From the NCBI GenBank assembly GCA_946478675.1, contig CAMLEF010000066.1, forward strand, positions 1 to 16,050: a DNA stretch of 16,050 bases, given 5' to 3'. A program made the translations under genes and the position numbers. A model generated the notes under the pieces. The model worked only from the letters and a program-made list of their open reading frames with translations. It was not told where the DNA came from and ran no database searches. The stretch comes from an uncultured Flavobacteriales bacterium (GTDB lineage: Bacteria; Bacteroidota; Bacteroidia; Palsa-965). Of this stretch, positions 8,546 through 15,672 are shown piece after piece (the first letter of the stretch is position 1; each line of letters starts with the position of its first letter).

Positions 8546-11500
8546 ATGCGTAACCCTTTTCTTTTCCTGCTGCTGTTCTTCGTGACGGATCAATTCGCGC
8601 AAACACCTTTGCTGCGCACCGGCGATTATTATTCGAGCCGCACGTTCAACGAAGAGAACGGACTCAATCAAAAATTTATTTTTTCGATTTCGCAGAATGA
8701 TAACGGCGTACTTTTTCTCGGCACCGAAAAAGGGCTCGTCAGTTTCAACGGCGATCAGTTCGTTTCGAAAACAAAAGCGGACGGTCTTTCGGAAGATGAA
8801 GTCTCCTGCATCTTCACCGACAACCACGACGTGACCTGGATCGGCAGTTTTCACAAAGGCATCAGTCGTTATACGAGAGGCGTGCTCAGCATTCGTGATT
8901 CTACCATTCATGAACGCATTGCTGCATTTGCCGAAGATCACAGCGGCGGGATCTGGGGCGCGTGTGATGGTCGTGGCGCCTTCTGCATTCCGCGCTCGGA
9001 TAAGCAGCCGGTGTTTGTGGAGGGCGGAACGACGATCACCGGGCCGATGGCGTTCGATTCGCTGGGACAGCTGATCGCGGCAAATGCGTTCGGCCTCGGG
9101 ATTTATTCCTGCTCGGGCACCAACATCTCGCTGCAAACGACGCTTCCTGAAACGCAAGGGAAAAAAGTAGACGCGCTTTGCATCGGGAAACTCTACGGCC
9201 GCGAAGTGCTGATCGCCGGTATTGAAAACGAAGGCATGTGGATCTACGTGCATGAAAAAAATAAATACCAGCCGCTGGTGTTCATCGGCGCGGAGCTCGG
9301 CTATTCCGATTTTATTTTTTCCGCCATCGCCTGTGATCGGAATAACGACGTTTGGGTCGCTTCGTTCGGAGAAGGATTGCGCCGCGTGCCGGTGAATCAT
9401 TTGCTGGTGCCGGGACAGGTGGAGAATTACAGCGGCCTGCCGGACGATAACATTCGCTCATTGCTGGTTGACATGGAGAACAATCTTTGGATCGGCACGT
9501 TCGGTCACGGGTTGGTGGAACTGCCGGCTTCTGTGTTTCGTTTTTACACACAGCAGAATGGGCTGACGCATCCGGAAGTGCGCTGCGTTACGAAGGACAA
9601 GTTGGGACGTTTCTGGCTCGGCAACAACGACGGCATCACGTGTTTTTATAAGGACGGAAAAACGCCGGCGGAATTTTTCGATCAGAAAAACGGGTTCGTC
9701 ACAGCAGCAGTGAATTGTCTCGAAACAGATTCGTCGGGCAGGATCTGGATCGGGACTTCGCAGGGGATTTTCAGGCTCGATCCGCAATCGCGATCCTTCG
9801 AGAATATTTCCGCGAAACACCAGCTCGAATCGAAGAATGTGAATTCGATCACGATCAATAAAACCGGGCTGGTGTTTTTCGGAACGACGGACGGGCTCTA
9901 CATCTACAATGATTCTTCCGGCGAATTCCGTTATCTCACAACGATGGACGGGTTGATGCATAATAATATCCAGCATCTTTTTTCCGACAAGTACAATAAC
10001 ACGTGGATCTCTTCTGCCGGAACGCCGCCGTATTTCATGCGCAATGACGAGATCACCGTTTTTCAGCAGGTGGACAAGCTGCGCGGTTACAACATCAACG
10101 GCGTGTGCGAAGACAGTTCCGGCACGTACTGGATCGCTTCCGACGGCGACGGTGTTTTCGCTTACAACGGGGAAAGCTTCCGGCAGTACAATACGGCGAA
10201 CGGGCTCCGCAACAGTAATTGCCTTGCGGTGACGGCCGATACATCCGGCGTGATCTGGGTGCTGCATCGCAACGGGATCAGCATGAAGTTTCCGGGCGAT
10301 ACCGTTTTCCTCGCGTTGAACGGCGTCGAGAACCGCATGTTTTACAACATCAATCCGGCGGTGTACCAGGACAACGATCACGTGATTTATTTCTGCTCGG
10401 CAAATGGATTGATCGAAATTCTTCCGCAGCACCGTTCGTACCTGCGAAGGTTGCCGCATCTTTCGCTGGCGCATTTTTTTGTCAATGGAAACGAGCAGGT
10501 CATTCGTCCGCAGTATTCGTTCGGGCCGGGCGTGTACAACCTCACGTTCGAATTCAACAACATTCTCTTCAGCGTTCCCGGCCGGCCGCCGTTTTATTAC
10601 CGGCTCATCGGTGCGGACTCCACGTGGCAACAAGTGAACGGGCGCAGCATCATCATTCCGAATTTGTCTTCGGGAAATTACCTGCTGCAGGTTTCGTCGA
10701 CACCATCGTTCGGTCCGGGCGCGCTCGGGATCGAAGTATTCATCGATCGCCCATTCTATGAAAAATCCTGGTTCCGCTGGATGGTCGTGTTCAGCGCGCC
10801 GCTGTTCGTGATCCTGCTGATCCGTTTGCAGACCTTGTCGCTGCGTAAAAACAACCGGCGATTACAGGTGCTCGTCACGGAGAAAACCGCTTTGCTGCAG
10901 GAAGAGAAAGAAGCGGTGTCGCGCATCAACGCAGAACTGCAGAGCAAGAACAAGGACATCACCGATTCGATCCACTACGCCGAACGCATCCAGCTGGCGA
11001 TCCTGCCGGACATCAGCATCCTGAAAGAACAATTTCCGGAAAGTTTTATTTTCTTTCTGCCGCGCGACATCGTCAGCGGCGATTTCTATTGGTTCGCGCA
11101 GAAAGACGATCTGTTCATCACGGCTGCGGTCGATTGTACCGGCCACGGCATTCCCGGCGCGTTCATGTCGATGATCGGAAGCACGCTGCTCAATAAAATC
11201 GTGTTCGATTACAACATCACGAAGGCTTCGGAAATTTTAACGCAGCTCGACCGGGAAATTACCGCGTCTCTTCATCAGCGAAGTGAAGATGCGACGCACG
11301 ACGGAATGGACATCGCGCTGTGCGTTTTCGACAAAGGCAAGAAGCAGGTTGCATTCGCAGGAGCGGGAAGGCCGCTTTATCTCGTGCGCCACGGCGAAGT
11401 GCTGATCTTCAAATCCGCGAAGGCAGGAATAGGAGGAGGGATCCCGGTGTCGCTTGCGAATTATTCGGAAGAGATCATTCCGCTCGAAGAAAACGACATG

Positions 11501-11719
11501 CTGTATATTTTCTCCGACGGCTATTGCGATCAGTTCAGCGAAGCGTTCGGTGTGAAATTTTCTTCACGGCGTTTGCGCGAGCTGATCGCGACGATCGGTC
11601 ATCTCAGCGCGCAGGAACAGCACAAGATTATCCGCGAAACGTTTTTCAAATGGAAAGGCAACGAGCTGCAGTTCGACGACGTGCTGATGATGGGAATGAA
11701 GATTAGTCGGGAGTTTTGA
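8546..11719 (+). CDS. Membrane sensor: Reg_prop propeller, Y_Y_Y domain, TM, coiled coil, SpoIIE/PP2C phosphatase
   Basis: This 1057-residue receptor-type serine phosphatase has a signal peptide at 1-19 (ends QFAQ). Residues about 20-650 are two-component-regulator propeller repeats (for example NNLWIGTFGHGL, GRIWIGTSQGIF), enough for two seven-bladed propellers. A Y_Y_Y domain follows at about 660-732 (YNLTFEFNNILF), then one membrane helix at about 744-764 and a coiled coil at about 768-815. The SpoIIE-type PP2C domain begins with SIHYAERIQLAILPD. Its metal-binding acidic residues are in place: Asp846 (SGDFYWF), Asp863 (VDCTGHG), Asp991 (SDGYCDQ) and Asp1044-Asp1045 (FDDVLMMGMK). It should sense an envelope or extracellular signal and dephosphorylate a cytoplasmic Ser/Thr phosphoprotein, typically a STAS anti-anti-sigma factor. 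There is no histidine kinase domain, unlike many Reg_prop receptors. It is the last gene of the operon. Confidence 0.92.
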   Translation: MRNPFLFLLLFFVTDQFAQTPLLRTGDYYSSRTFNEENGLNQKFIFSISQNDNGVLFLGTEKGLVSFNGDQFVSKTKADGLSEDEVSCIFTDNHDVTWIGSFHKGISRYTRGVLSIRDSTIHERIAAFAEDHSGGIWGACDGRGAFCIPRSDKQPVFVEGGTTITGPMAFDSLGQLIAANAFGLGIYSCSGTNISLQTTLPETQGKKVDALCIGKLYGREVLIAGIENEGMWIYVHEKNKYQPLVFIGAELGYSDFIFSAIACDRNNDVWVASFGEGLRRVPVNHLLVPGQVENYSGLPDDNIRSLLVDMENNLWIGTFGHGLVELPASVFRFYTQQNGLTHPEVRCVTKDKLGRFWLGNNDGITCFYKDGKTPAEFFDQKNGFVTAAVNCLETDSSGRIWIGTSQGIFRLDPQSRSFENISAKHQLESKNVNSITINKTGLVFFGTTDGLYIYNDSSGEFRYLTTMDGLMHNNIQHLFSDKYNNTWISSAGTPPYFMRNDEITVFQQVDKLRGYNINGVCEDSSGTYWIASDGDGVFAYNGESFRQYNTANGLRNSNCLAVTADTSGVIWVLHRNGISMKFPGDTVFLALNGVENRMFYNINPAVYQDNDHVIYFCSANGLIEILPQHRSYLRRLPHLSLAHFFVNGNEQVIRPQYSFGPGVYNLTFEFNNILFSVPGRPPFYYRLIGADSTWQQVNGRSIIIPNLSSGNYLLQVSSTPSFGPGALGIEVFIDRPFYEKSWFRWMVVFSAPLFVILLIRLQTLSLRKNNRRLQVLVTEKTALLQEEKEAVSRINAELQSKNKDITDSIHYAERIQLAILPDISILKEQFPESFIFFLPRDIVSGDFYWFAQKDDLFITAAVDCTGHGIPGAFMSMIGSTLLNKIVFDYNITKASEILTQLDREITASLHQRSEDATHDGMDIALCVFDKGKKQVAFAGAGRPLYLVRHGEVLIFKSAKAGIGGGIPVSLANYSEEIIPLEENDMLYIFSDGYCDQFSEAFGVKFSSRRLRELIATIGHLSAQEQHKIIRETFFKWKGNELQFDDVLMMGMKISREF

Positions 11720-11768
11720 TTTGGGAGTTCGGAGCTTCTCATTTATCTAAAACTCCGAACTCCCGACT
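11705..11768. terminator. Inverted repeat between convergent operons, possible bidirectional terminator
   Basis: GGGAGTTCGGAG at 11723-11734 pairs perfectly with CTCCGAACTCCC at 11753-11764, a 12-bp stem with an 18-base loop. A second partner, AGTCGGGAGTT at 11705-11715 inside the end of the sensor gene, is the exact complement of 11758-11768. Two alternative stems therefore compete for the same right arm. No T tract follows in either direction, so it is not a canonical intrinsic terminator. The position between two converging stop codons supports a role in ending transcription or protecting 3' ends (inference). Confidence 0.5.
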
Positions 11769-11773
11769 CCAAA

Positions 11774-13348
11774 CTATTCAGCGAACAAATCTTCCACCGA
11801 AGCAGGCTGCTCTTTTTCGCGCCAGATGAAATCTTTCAGGATCGCTTCTTTTGGCGGAAGATCTTTCGGCGGATAGAGGATCGCGTCGGGTTTGTCGTAG
11901 AAAGTGATCGACTGCACTTCTTCGTCCTGCACGTAAATCGTCAGGCGGCTGCAGTCTGCCCGGTTCACACCGATCATCACGTCCTGGTCTTTCGCGTAAT
12001 ACAGCGTTTGGCCGTTTCCTTCGACGTAAATCTTGTAGAGATGATTGTCTTTGAAATAGCCGGTGACGTGCTTGCCTTTGATCTGGTTGAAACGCGAGGA
12101 ATCTTCTTTCGATGCGATGAACGCGTTTACATCCATGTCCATGCGCATGATCTGCCCGTGCGACGTTTGCAGGTCGACCGTCTTCGCCGTCATCTGGCTT
12201 TCGCCCGACCACAGGATCGGCGCGCCGAAAAGATGCATCGTCGAATCGACGGATGTCCACGAGAGCGAATCGCATTTTCCCTGCAGGTCGGGTTTGTAAA
12301 AACGAACGTTGCGGTAGGCGAGCACCACCTGCTGCGTTTTCTCGACGGAATCTTTCGGCAGCTTCTTGTTCTTTTTGTCGTTGACGAAAGTACTGTCGTG
12401 CACGACGATCGACTTCAGCGTGTCCGCATGCAGGAAGAGTGAATCTTTATCGAACGACTGGATGTACAGCGCGTGCCCGGTGACGAGCGAAAGATCCTGC
12501 TGATCGTAATGCACCGCGAGGTCGCCGCGAATGGTCACGTCCTGCGCCGTATCGATGATCTCGACGTTGCGGATCGCTTTGCCGACGCCGGTCTTGCGAT
12601 TGTACCAGATGCTGTCGCCTTTCAGCTGCTGCTCTTTCGTGACGATGACGGCGTTTTTCTGGAACTGGCAAACGTCGGCGTTCGTATCGTAAAAGCCGTT
12701 CTCGCAATAGATCGTATTCGAATTGTTCGTGGCTTTGATCGTCGTCGGCCCGTGGAAGTACGCGACTTTCGACACCGGCCCGTACACGAGCGTATCGCAG
12801 GTCATCGTGTACTGCGGGTTCACCAGCACGACATTTTTCTTGAAGGAAAACGCTTTCGCTTCGGTGGAGTAAATGCCGACCTGGCTGGTGAGCGTGTTCT
12901 CTTTGCTGATGATCTTTCCCCCGGTGACGTAGCTCGCGGTTTTCGCGTTCATGTCGTACGAGATCGCATCGGTCACGACGTTCATGTCGCCGTCGGTCAT
13001 GCGCACGTTTTTCGTCAGGTCGGCGCGACGCGTATTGCCGTCGTACACCAGCTGATCGCCCCACACGTTGATGGAGTCGCCCTGGCTGATGTGTACGTGG
13101 CCGTATGCTTCGAGCGAATTTTTTTCCTGGAAGAAATGTGCGCTGTCGCAGGTCATCAGCACGCCCTGGTGCTCGAACTGCACGTCACCGATGAGGCGCT
13201 GGTATTTTCCTTTGCCGGTTCCCTTGAGCGAATTCGCATGCTTGAGGTTGATCAGCTTTCCGCCCGGCGCCGGCGTTTGCGCGGGAAGCACGAACGGCAG
13301 CATCGCCAGTAAAAAAAGCAGGACAACAGGTGGGCTCAGCAGGCGCAT
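11774..13348 (-). CDS. OstA/LptA-like lipopolysaccharide transport protein
   Basis: The 524-residue protein has a signal peptide ending near LPAQ (residue 24). The body is a long series of short beta strands of the OstA/LptA type: GDVQFEHQGVLMTCDSAHFF, GHVHISQGD, WGDQLVYDGNTRRADLTKNV and later copies such as KGDSIWYNRKTGVGKAIRNV. This fold forms a beta-jellyroll groove that carries lipopolysaccharide across the periplasm. It is much longer than enterobacterial LptA (about 185 residues) but in the range of Bacteroidota OstA-like proteins, which lack the LptD barrel. It lies 22 bases downstream of purA on the same strand and is probably the last gene of the fur operon. The start at 13348 gives a clean signal peptide. 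Assignment to the superfamily is firm; its exact step in the Lpt bridge is inferred. Confidence 0.85.
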   Translation of the reverse strand: MRLLSPPVVLLFLLAMLPFVLPAQTPAPGGKLINLKHANSLKGTGKGKYQRLIGDVQFEHQGVLMTCDSAHFFQEKNSLEAYGHVHISQGDSINVWGDQLVYDGNTRRADLTKNVRMTDGDMNVVTDAISYDMNAKTASYVTGGKIISKENTLTSQVGIYSTEAKAFSFKKNVVLVNPQYTMTCDTLVYGPVSKVAYFHGPTTIKATNNSNTIYCENGFYDTNADVCQFQKNAVIVTKEQQLKGDSIWYNRKTGVGKAIRNVEIIDTAQDVTIRGDLAVHYDQQDLSLVTGHALYIQSFDKDSLFLHADTLKSIVVHDSTFVNDKKNKKLPKDSVEKTQQVVLAYRNVRFYKPDLQGKCDSLSWTSVDSTMHLFGAPILWSGESQMTAKTVDLQTSHGQIMRMDMDVNAFIASKEDSSRFNQIKGKHVTGYFKDNHLYKIYVEGNGQTLYYAKDQDVMIGVNRADCSRLTIYVQDEEVQSITFYDKPDAILYPPKDLPPKEAILKDFIWREKEQPASVEDLFAE

Positions 13349-13370
13349 GGCGGTTGGGGCGGCACAAGGA

Positions 13371-14651
13371 TTATGCCCACACCTCGTTCCTTAACAAAGT
13401 TTGGGTGCGGTCGGGACCTACCGAAACGATGCTTACGGGAACGCCCGTTTCACGCTCGATAAAGCCGAGATAATCCTGCAGCTCTGCGGGCATCGCCTCT
13501 GCAGACGTAATGCCGGTGAGATCGGAATTCCAGCCTTTCAGGTCGACGTAAACCGGTTCGATCTCGGCGTTGCAGATATCGTACGGCAGCTTGTCGGTGA
13601 CCTGCCCGTTGATTTTGTAAGCGGTGCAGACGCGGATCGTTTCGAATACGCTGAGCACGTCGGCTTTCATCATGATCAGCTCGGTCACGCCGTTGATCAT
13701 GATTGCGTAACGCAGCGCAGGAAGATCGAGCCAGCCGCAGCGACGCGGACGTCCCGTGGTGGAACCGTACTCGCGGCCCACGTCACGCATGAGCTGTCCG
13801 ACGTCGTCGAGCAGTTCCGTCGGGAACGGACCGCTGCCCACGCGCGTGCAATACGCTTTGAAAATTCCGATGACGCCACCGATGCGGCTCGGGGCAATGC
13901 CGAGGCCCGTGCAGGCGCCTGCGCACATCGTGTTGGAAGAAGTGACGAACGGGTACGTGCCGAAGTCGATGTCGAGCAGCGAACCCTGCGCGCCTTCCGC
14001 CAGCACGCGTTTACCTTTCACCAGCGCTTCGTTGATGAAATGCTCGCTGTCGATCAGTGTCAGCGTACGCAGCGTTTCGATGCCGTCGAACCACGCTTGC
14101 TCCTGTGCGGAGAAATCTTCATCCGCATTGTGAAACTTCAGCAGCTCGCGGTGTTTCGCCACGAGCTTGTCGTATTTCACGCGGAAATCAGCGGCGTCGA
14201 TATCGCCGACACGGAGGCCGTTGCGACCGGTTTTATCCATGTACGTCGGTCCGATGCCTTTGAGCGTGGAGCCGATCTTCTCTTTGCCTTTGGAAGCTTC
14301 GGATGCTTTGTCGAGGAGACAGTGCGTCGGCAGGATGAGGTGCGCGCGACGCGAAACGAGCAAACGTTTTTTGATGTCGACGCCCATCTCGGTGAGCTTC
14401 ACGATTTCTTTTTTCAGGATAACGGGATCGATGACGACGCCGTTGCCGATCACGTTGACGGTATTGTCGTGGAAGATGCCCGAAGGGATCGTGTGGAGCA
14501 CGTGCTTGATGCCGTTGAACTCGAGCGTGTGGCCTGCGTTGGGACCGCCCTGGAAGCGGGCGATGATGTCGTACTTCGGGGTGAGAACGTCGACGATTTT
14601 TCCTTTTCCCTCGTCGCCCCACTGGAGACCGAGGAGAACTTCTGCCTTCAT
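13371..14651 (-). CDS. purA: Adenylosuccinate synthetase
   Basis: The 426-residue cytoplasmic enzyme makes adenylosuccinate from IMP, aspartate and GTP, the first committed step to AMP. The length is normal for the family. The phosphate loop GLQWGDEGKGK is at 8-18 with catalytic Asp13. GGPNAGHT at 35-42 contains His41; both are in the same positions as in E. coli. Other conserved blocks are IGSTLKGIGPTYMDKTGR, EGAQGSLLDIDFGTYPFVTS, TRVGSGPFPTEL, GSTTGRPRRCGWLD and VSVGPDRTQT. The residue after Gly8 is Leu, where Ala, Ser or Thr is usual. It starts three bases after the STAS stop codon, which implies co-transcription with fur and the STAS gene. A long open frame on the opposite strand is a shadow of this gene. 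Confidence 0.98.
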   Translation of the reverse strand: MKAEVLLGLQWGDEGKGKIVDVLTPKYDIIARFQGGPNAGHTLEFNGIKHVLHTIPSGIFHDNTVNVIGNGVVIDPVILKKEIVKLTEMGVDIKKRLLVSRRAHLILPTHCLLDKASEASKGKEKIGSTLKGIGPTYMDKTGRNGLRVGDIDAADFRVKYDKLVAKHRELLKFHNADEDFSAQEQAWFDGIETLRTLTLIDSEHFINEALVKGKRVLAEGAQGSLLDIDFGTYPFVTSSNTMCAGACTGLGIAPSRIGGVIGIFKAYCTRVGSGPFPTELLDDVGQLMRDVGREYGSTTGRPRRCGWLDLPALRYAIMINGVTELIMMKADVLSVFETIRVCTAYKINGQVTDKLPYDICNAEIEPVYVDLKGWNSDLTGITSAEAMPAELQDYLGFIERETGVPVSIVSVGPDRTQTLLRNEVWA

Positions 14652-14654
14652 AAG

Positions 14655-15002
14655 TTAGGAGTTGAAACGTGCGACGGCTTCTTCCGTCGTATCCGTTACG
14701 GTAAACACTGAATTGAGTTTGGTGACCAGCAGCAGCTCGTGCACTTTGGAAGAAATTCCTGCGATGACGAGATCGCCGCCGTTCTTGCGGGTCTTTGTAA
14801 GAATGTTGATCAGCACGTTGAGCCCGGTGCTGTTCATGTATTTGAGCTCGGAAAGCTCGAGGATGATTTTGTTTTGTCCTTCTTCGGAAAGCCGTGTAAC
14901 CAGGTCCATCAGCTCCTGTGCCTGGTTGCGGTCGATCAGTTCGCCGTAGAGCGCGATTACGGCGACAGGTTCTTTGCTGGTGAGGGTGTGGATAAAGCTC
15001 AT
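14655..15002 (-). CDS. STAS-domain anti-sigma factor antagonist
   Basis: The protein is a single STAS domain of 115 residues, the fold of SpoIIAA and Rsb[16 protein letters not shown] matches the early strand-helix region. [15 protein letters not shown] at 54-68 is the signature loop, with Ser58 at the place of the regulatory phosphoserine; Asn replaces the common Asp just before it. In characterised systems such proteins bind an anti-sigma kinase when unphosphorylated and are reset by a PP2C/SpoIIE phosphatase. No anti-sigma kinase gene is in this window, but a SpoIIE-type phosphatase is encoded in the converging operon. The start overlaps the fur stop by four bases (ATGA) and purA follows after three bases, so it is tightly co-expressed with both. 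Confidence 0.9.
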   Translation of the reverse strand: MSFIHTLTSKEPVAVIALYGELIDRNQAQELMDLVTRLSEEGQNKIILELSELKYMNSTGLNVLINILTKTRKNGGDLVIAGISSKVHELLLVTKLNSVFTVTDTTEEAVARFNS

Positions 15003-15490
15003 GACAAACGTTTAGTACCGGTTTTCATGTGTTCACAGCTGCCGTTCTCCGACAATTTTTTGCAGCGTCCGAAAAAATTGAGCGCGTGCGTGGTGATCTC
15101 GAAGGCGAGGAATTGCTCCGTCGTTTTCTGGATCTGCTGGATGCGCGGATCACAGAATTCGAAGACCTTGCTGCAGTCCTGGCAGATGAGATGATCGTGC
15201 TGTTTGTAAGCATAGGCGCGTTCGAACTGGGCCTGGTTGCGTCCGAACTGGTGTTTGGTCACCAATCCGCATTCCAGTAAAAGTTCGATCGTATTGTACA
15301 ACGTCGCCCGGCTTACGCGGTACTTTTTGTTCTTCATGTGCACATACAGCGACTCGATATCGAAATGTCCGCCCTGCACGTAGATTTCGTCGAGGATAGC
15401 AAAGCGCTCCGGAGTTTTCCGGTGGCCGTGCTGCCCGAGGTGATCGGCAAAAATCTTCTTTACTGTTTCGCGGATATTGACGTCTGACAT
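14999..15490 (-). CDS. Fur-family transcriptional regulator
   Basis: The 163-residue metal-dependent repressor starts at 15490 ([14 protein letters not shown]). The frame is open up to 15601, but the extra N-terminus overlaps the hairpin repeat and resembles no Fur, so the shorter start is preferred. The DNA-binding winged helix shows [11 protein letters not shown] (26-36), [10 protein letters not shown] (40-49) and the recognition helix [12 protein letters not shown] (60-71). The dimerisation and metal half has [11 protein letters not shown] (96-106) with His98, His100 and the CxxC pair Cys103/Cys106. The second Cys pair is Cys143 and Cys152, eight residues apart instead of the usual two. 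The sequence does not tell iron-sensing Fur from peroxide-sensing PerR or zinc-sensing Zur. It is the first gene of the probable operon fur-STAS-purA-ostA. Confidence 0.92.
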   Translation of the reverse strand: MSDVNIRETVKKIFADHLGQHGHRKTPERFAILDEIYVQGGHFDIESLYVHMKNKKYRVSRATLYNTIELLLECGLVTKHQFGRNQAQFERAYAYKQHDHLICQDCSKVFEFCDPRIQQIQKTTEQFLAFEITTHALNFFGRCKKLSENGSCEHMKTGTKRLS

Positions 15491-15587
15491 GTGGCTTTTT
15501 GAAGCAGCGTAAAAGTACGAAATTAATGTGCCGGTTTGCGGATATGGCGATGTGTCGATGACGGGCTTTTTCGGCAGGAAAAAAATG
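15491..15587 (-). promoter_or_regulatory. Probable promoter region of the fur operon
   Basis: Because a terminator-like hairpin lies behind the RSH gene, fur should have its own promoter in this short AT-rich stretch (inference). TACTTTTA at 15517-15510 (minus strand) matches the Bacteroidota -7 box TAnnTTTG at all but its last base and lies about 20 bases before the start codon. No clear TTTG -33 box and no obvious Fur-box palindrome was found. Confidence 0.3.
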
Positions 15588-15648
15588 AACCACGGAGACA
15601 CAGAGGCACGGAGAATTGCAAACTCCGTGTCCCCGTGTCTCCGTGGTT
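15579..15648 (-). terminator. Long hairpin plus T7 tract behind the RSH gene, built of 8-base repeats
   Basis: Two 26-base arms, 15588-15613 and 15623-15648, form a stem around a 9-base loop. In the minus-strand transcript this gives 23 Watson-Crick pairs, two G-U pairs and one mismatch. Seven T residues follow two bases after the stem (A run at 15579-15585 on the plus strand). The structure begins 25 bases past the RSH stop. This fits a strong intrinsic terminator for the RSH transcript. In the plus direction the T tract is absent. Confidence 0.75.
15588..15648. repeat. Palindromic repeat made of CACGGAGA-type 8-mers
   Basis: The left arm contains three adjacent 8-mers: CACGGAGA (15591-15598), CACAGAGG (15599-15606) and CACGGAGA (15607-15614). 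The right arm carries the inverse complement of similar units. From general knowledge, CACGGAG/CACAGAG palindromes of this kind turn up between genes in many unrelated bacteria, so this is probably a dispersed intergenic element rather than a unique sequence. Copy number in this genome cannot be judged from one window. Confidence 0.8.
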
Positions 15649-15672
15649 AAACTTCGCGGAAAGGAAGTGCGA

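Noticed and set aside
7481..9400. A 639-codon open frame on the minus strand
   Set aside because: It lies antisense to three genes with clear signal peptides and domains, has low-complexity Arg/Ala/Val-rich content and no recognisable motif. It is a codon-bias shadow.
9458..10633. A 391-codon minus-strand open frame
   Set aside because: It is antisense to the sensor propeller repeats; it stays open because of the regular codon pattern of those repeats.
13401..14711. A 436-codon plus-strand open frame
   Set aside because: It is fully antisense to purA and its neighbours, which carry all expected catalytic motifs; the translation has no domain features.
15491..15601. N-terminal extension of the Fur protein to 15601
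   Set aside because: The extra 37 residues include translated hairpin-repeat and spacer sequence and resemble no Fur N-terminus; the Met at 15490 fits family length.
15588..15648. CRISPR-like interpretation of the 8-base units
   Set aside because: The units are adjacent without spacers and arranged as one palindrome, so this is a hairpin element and not an array.
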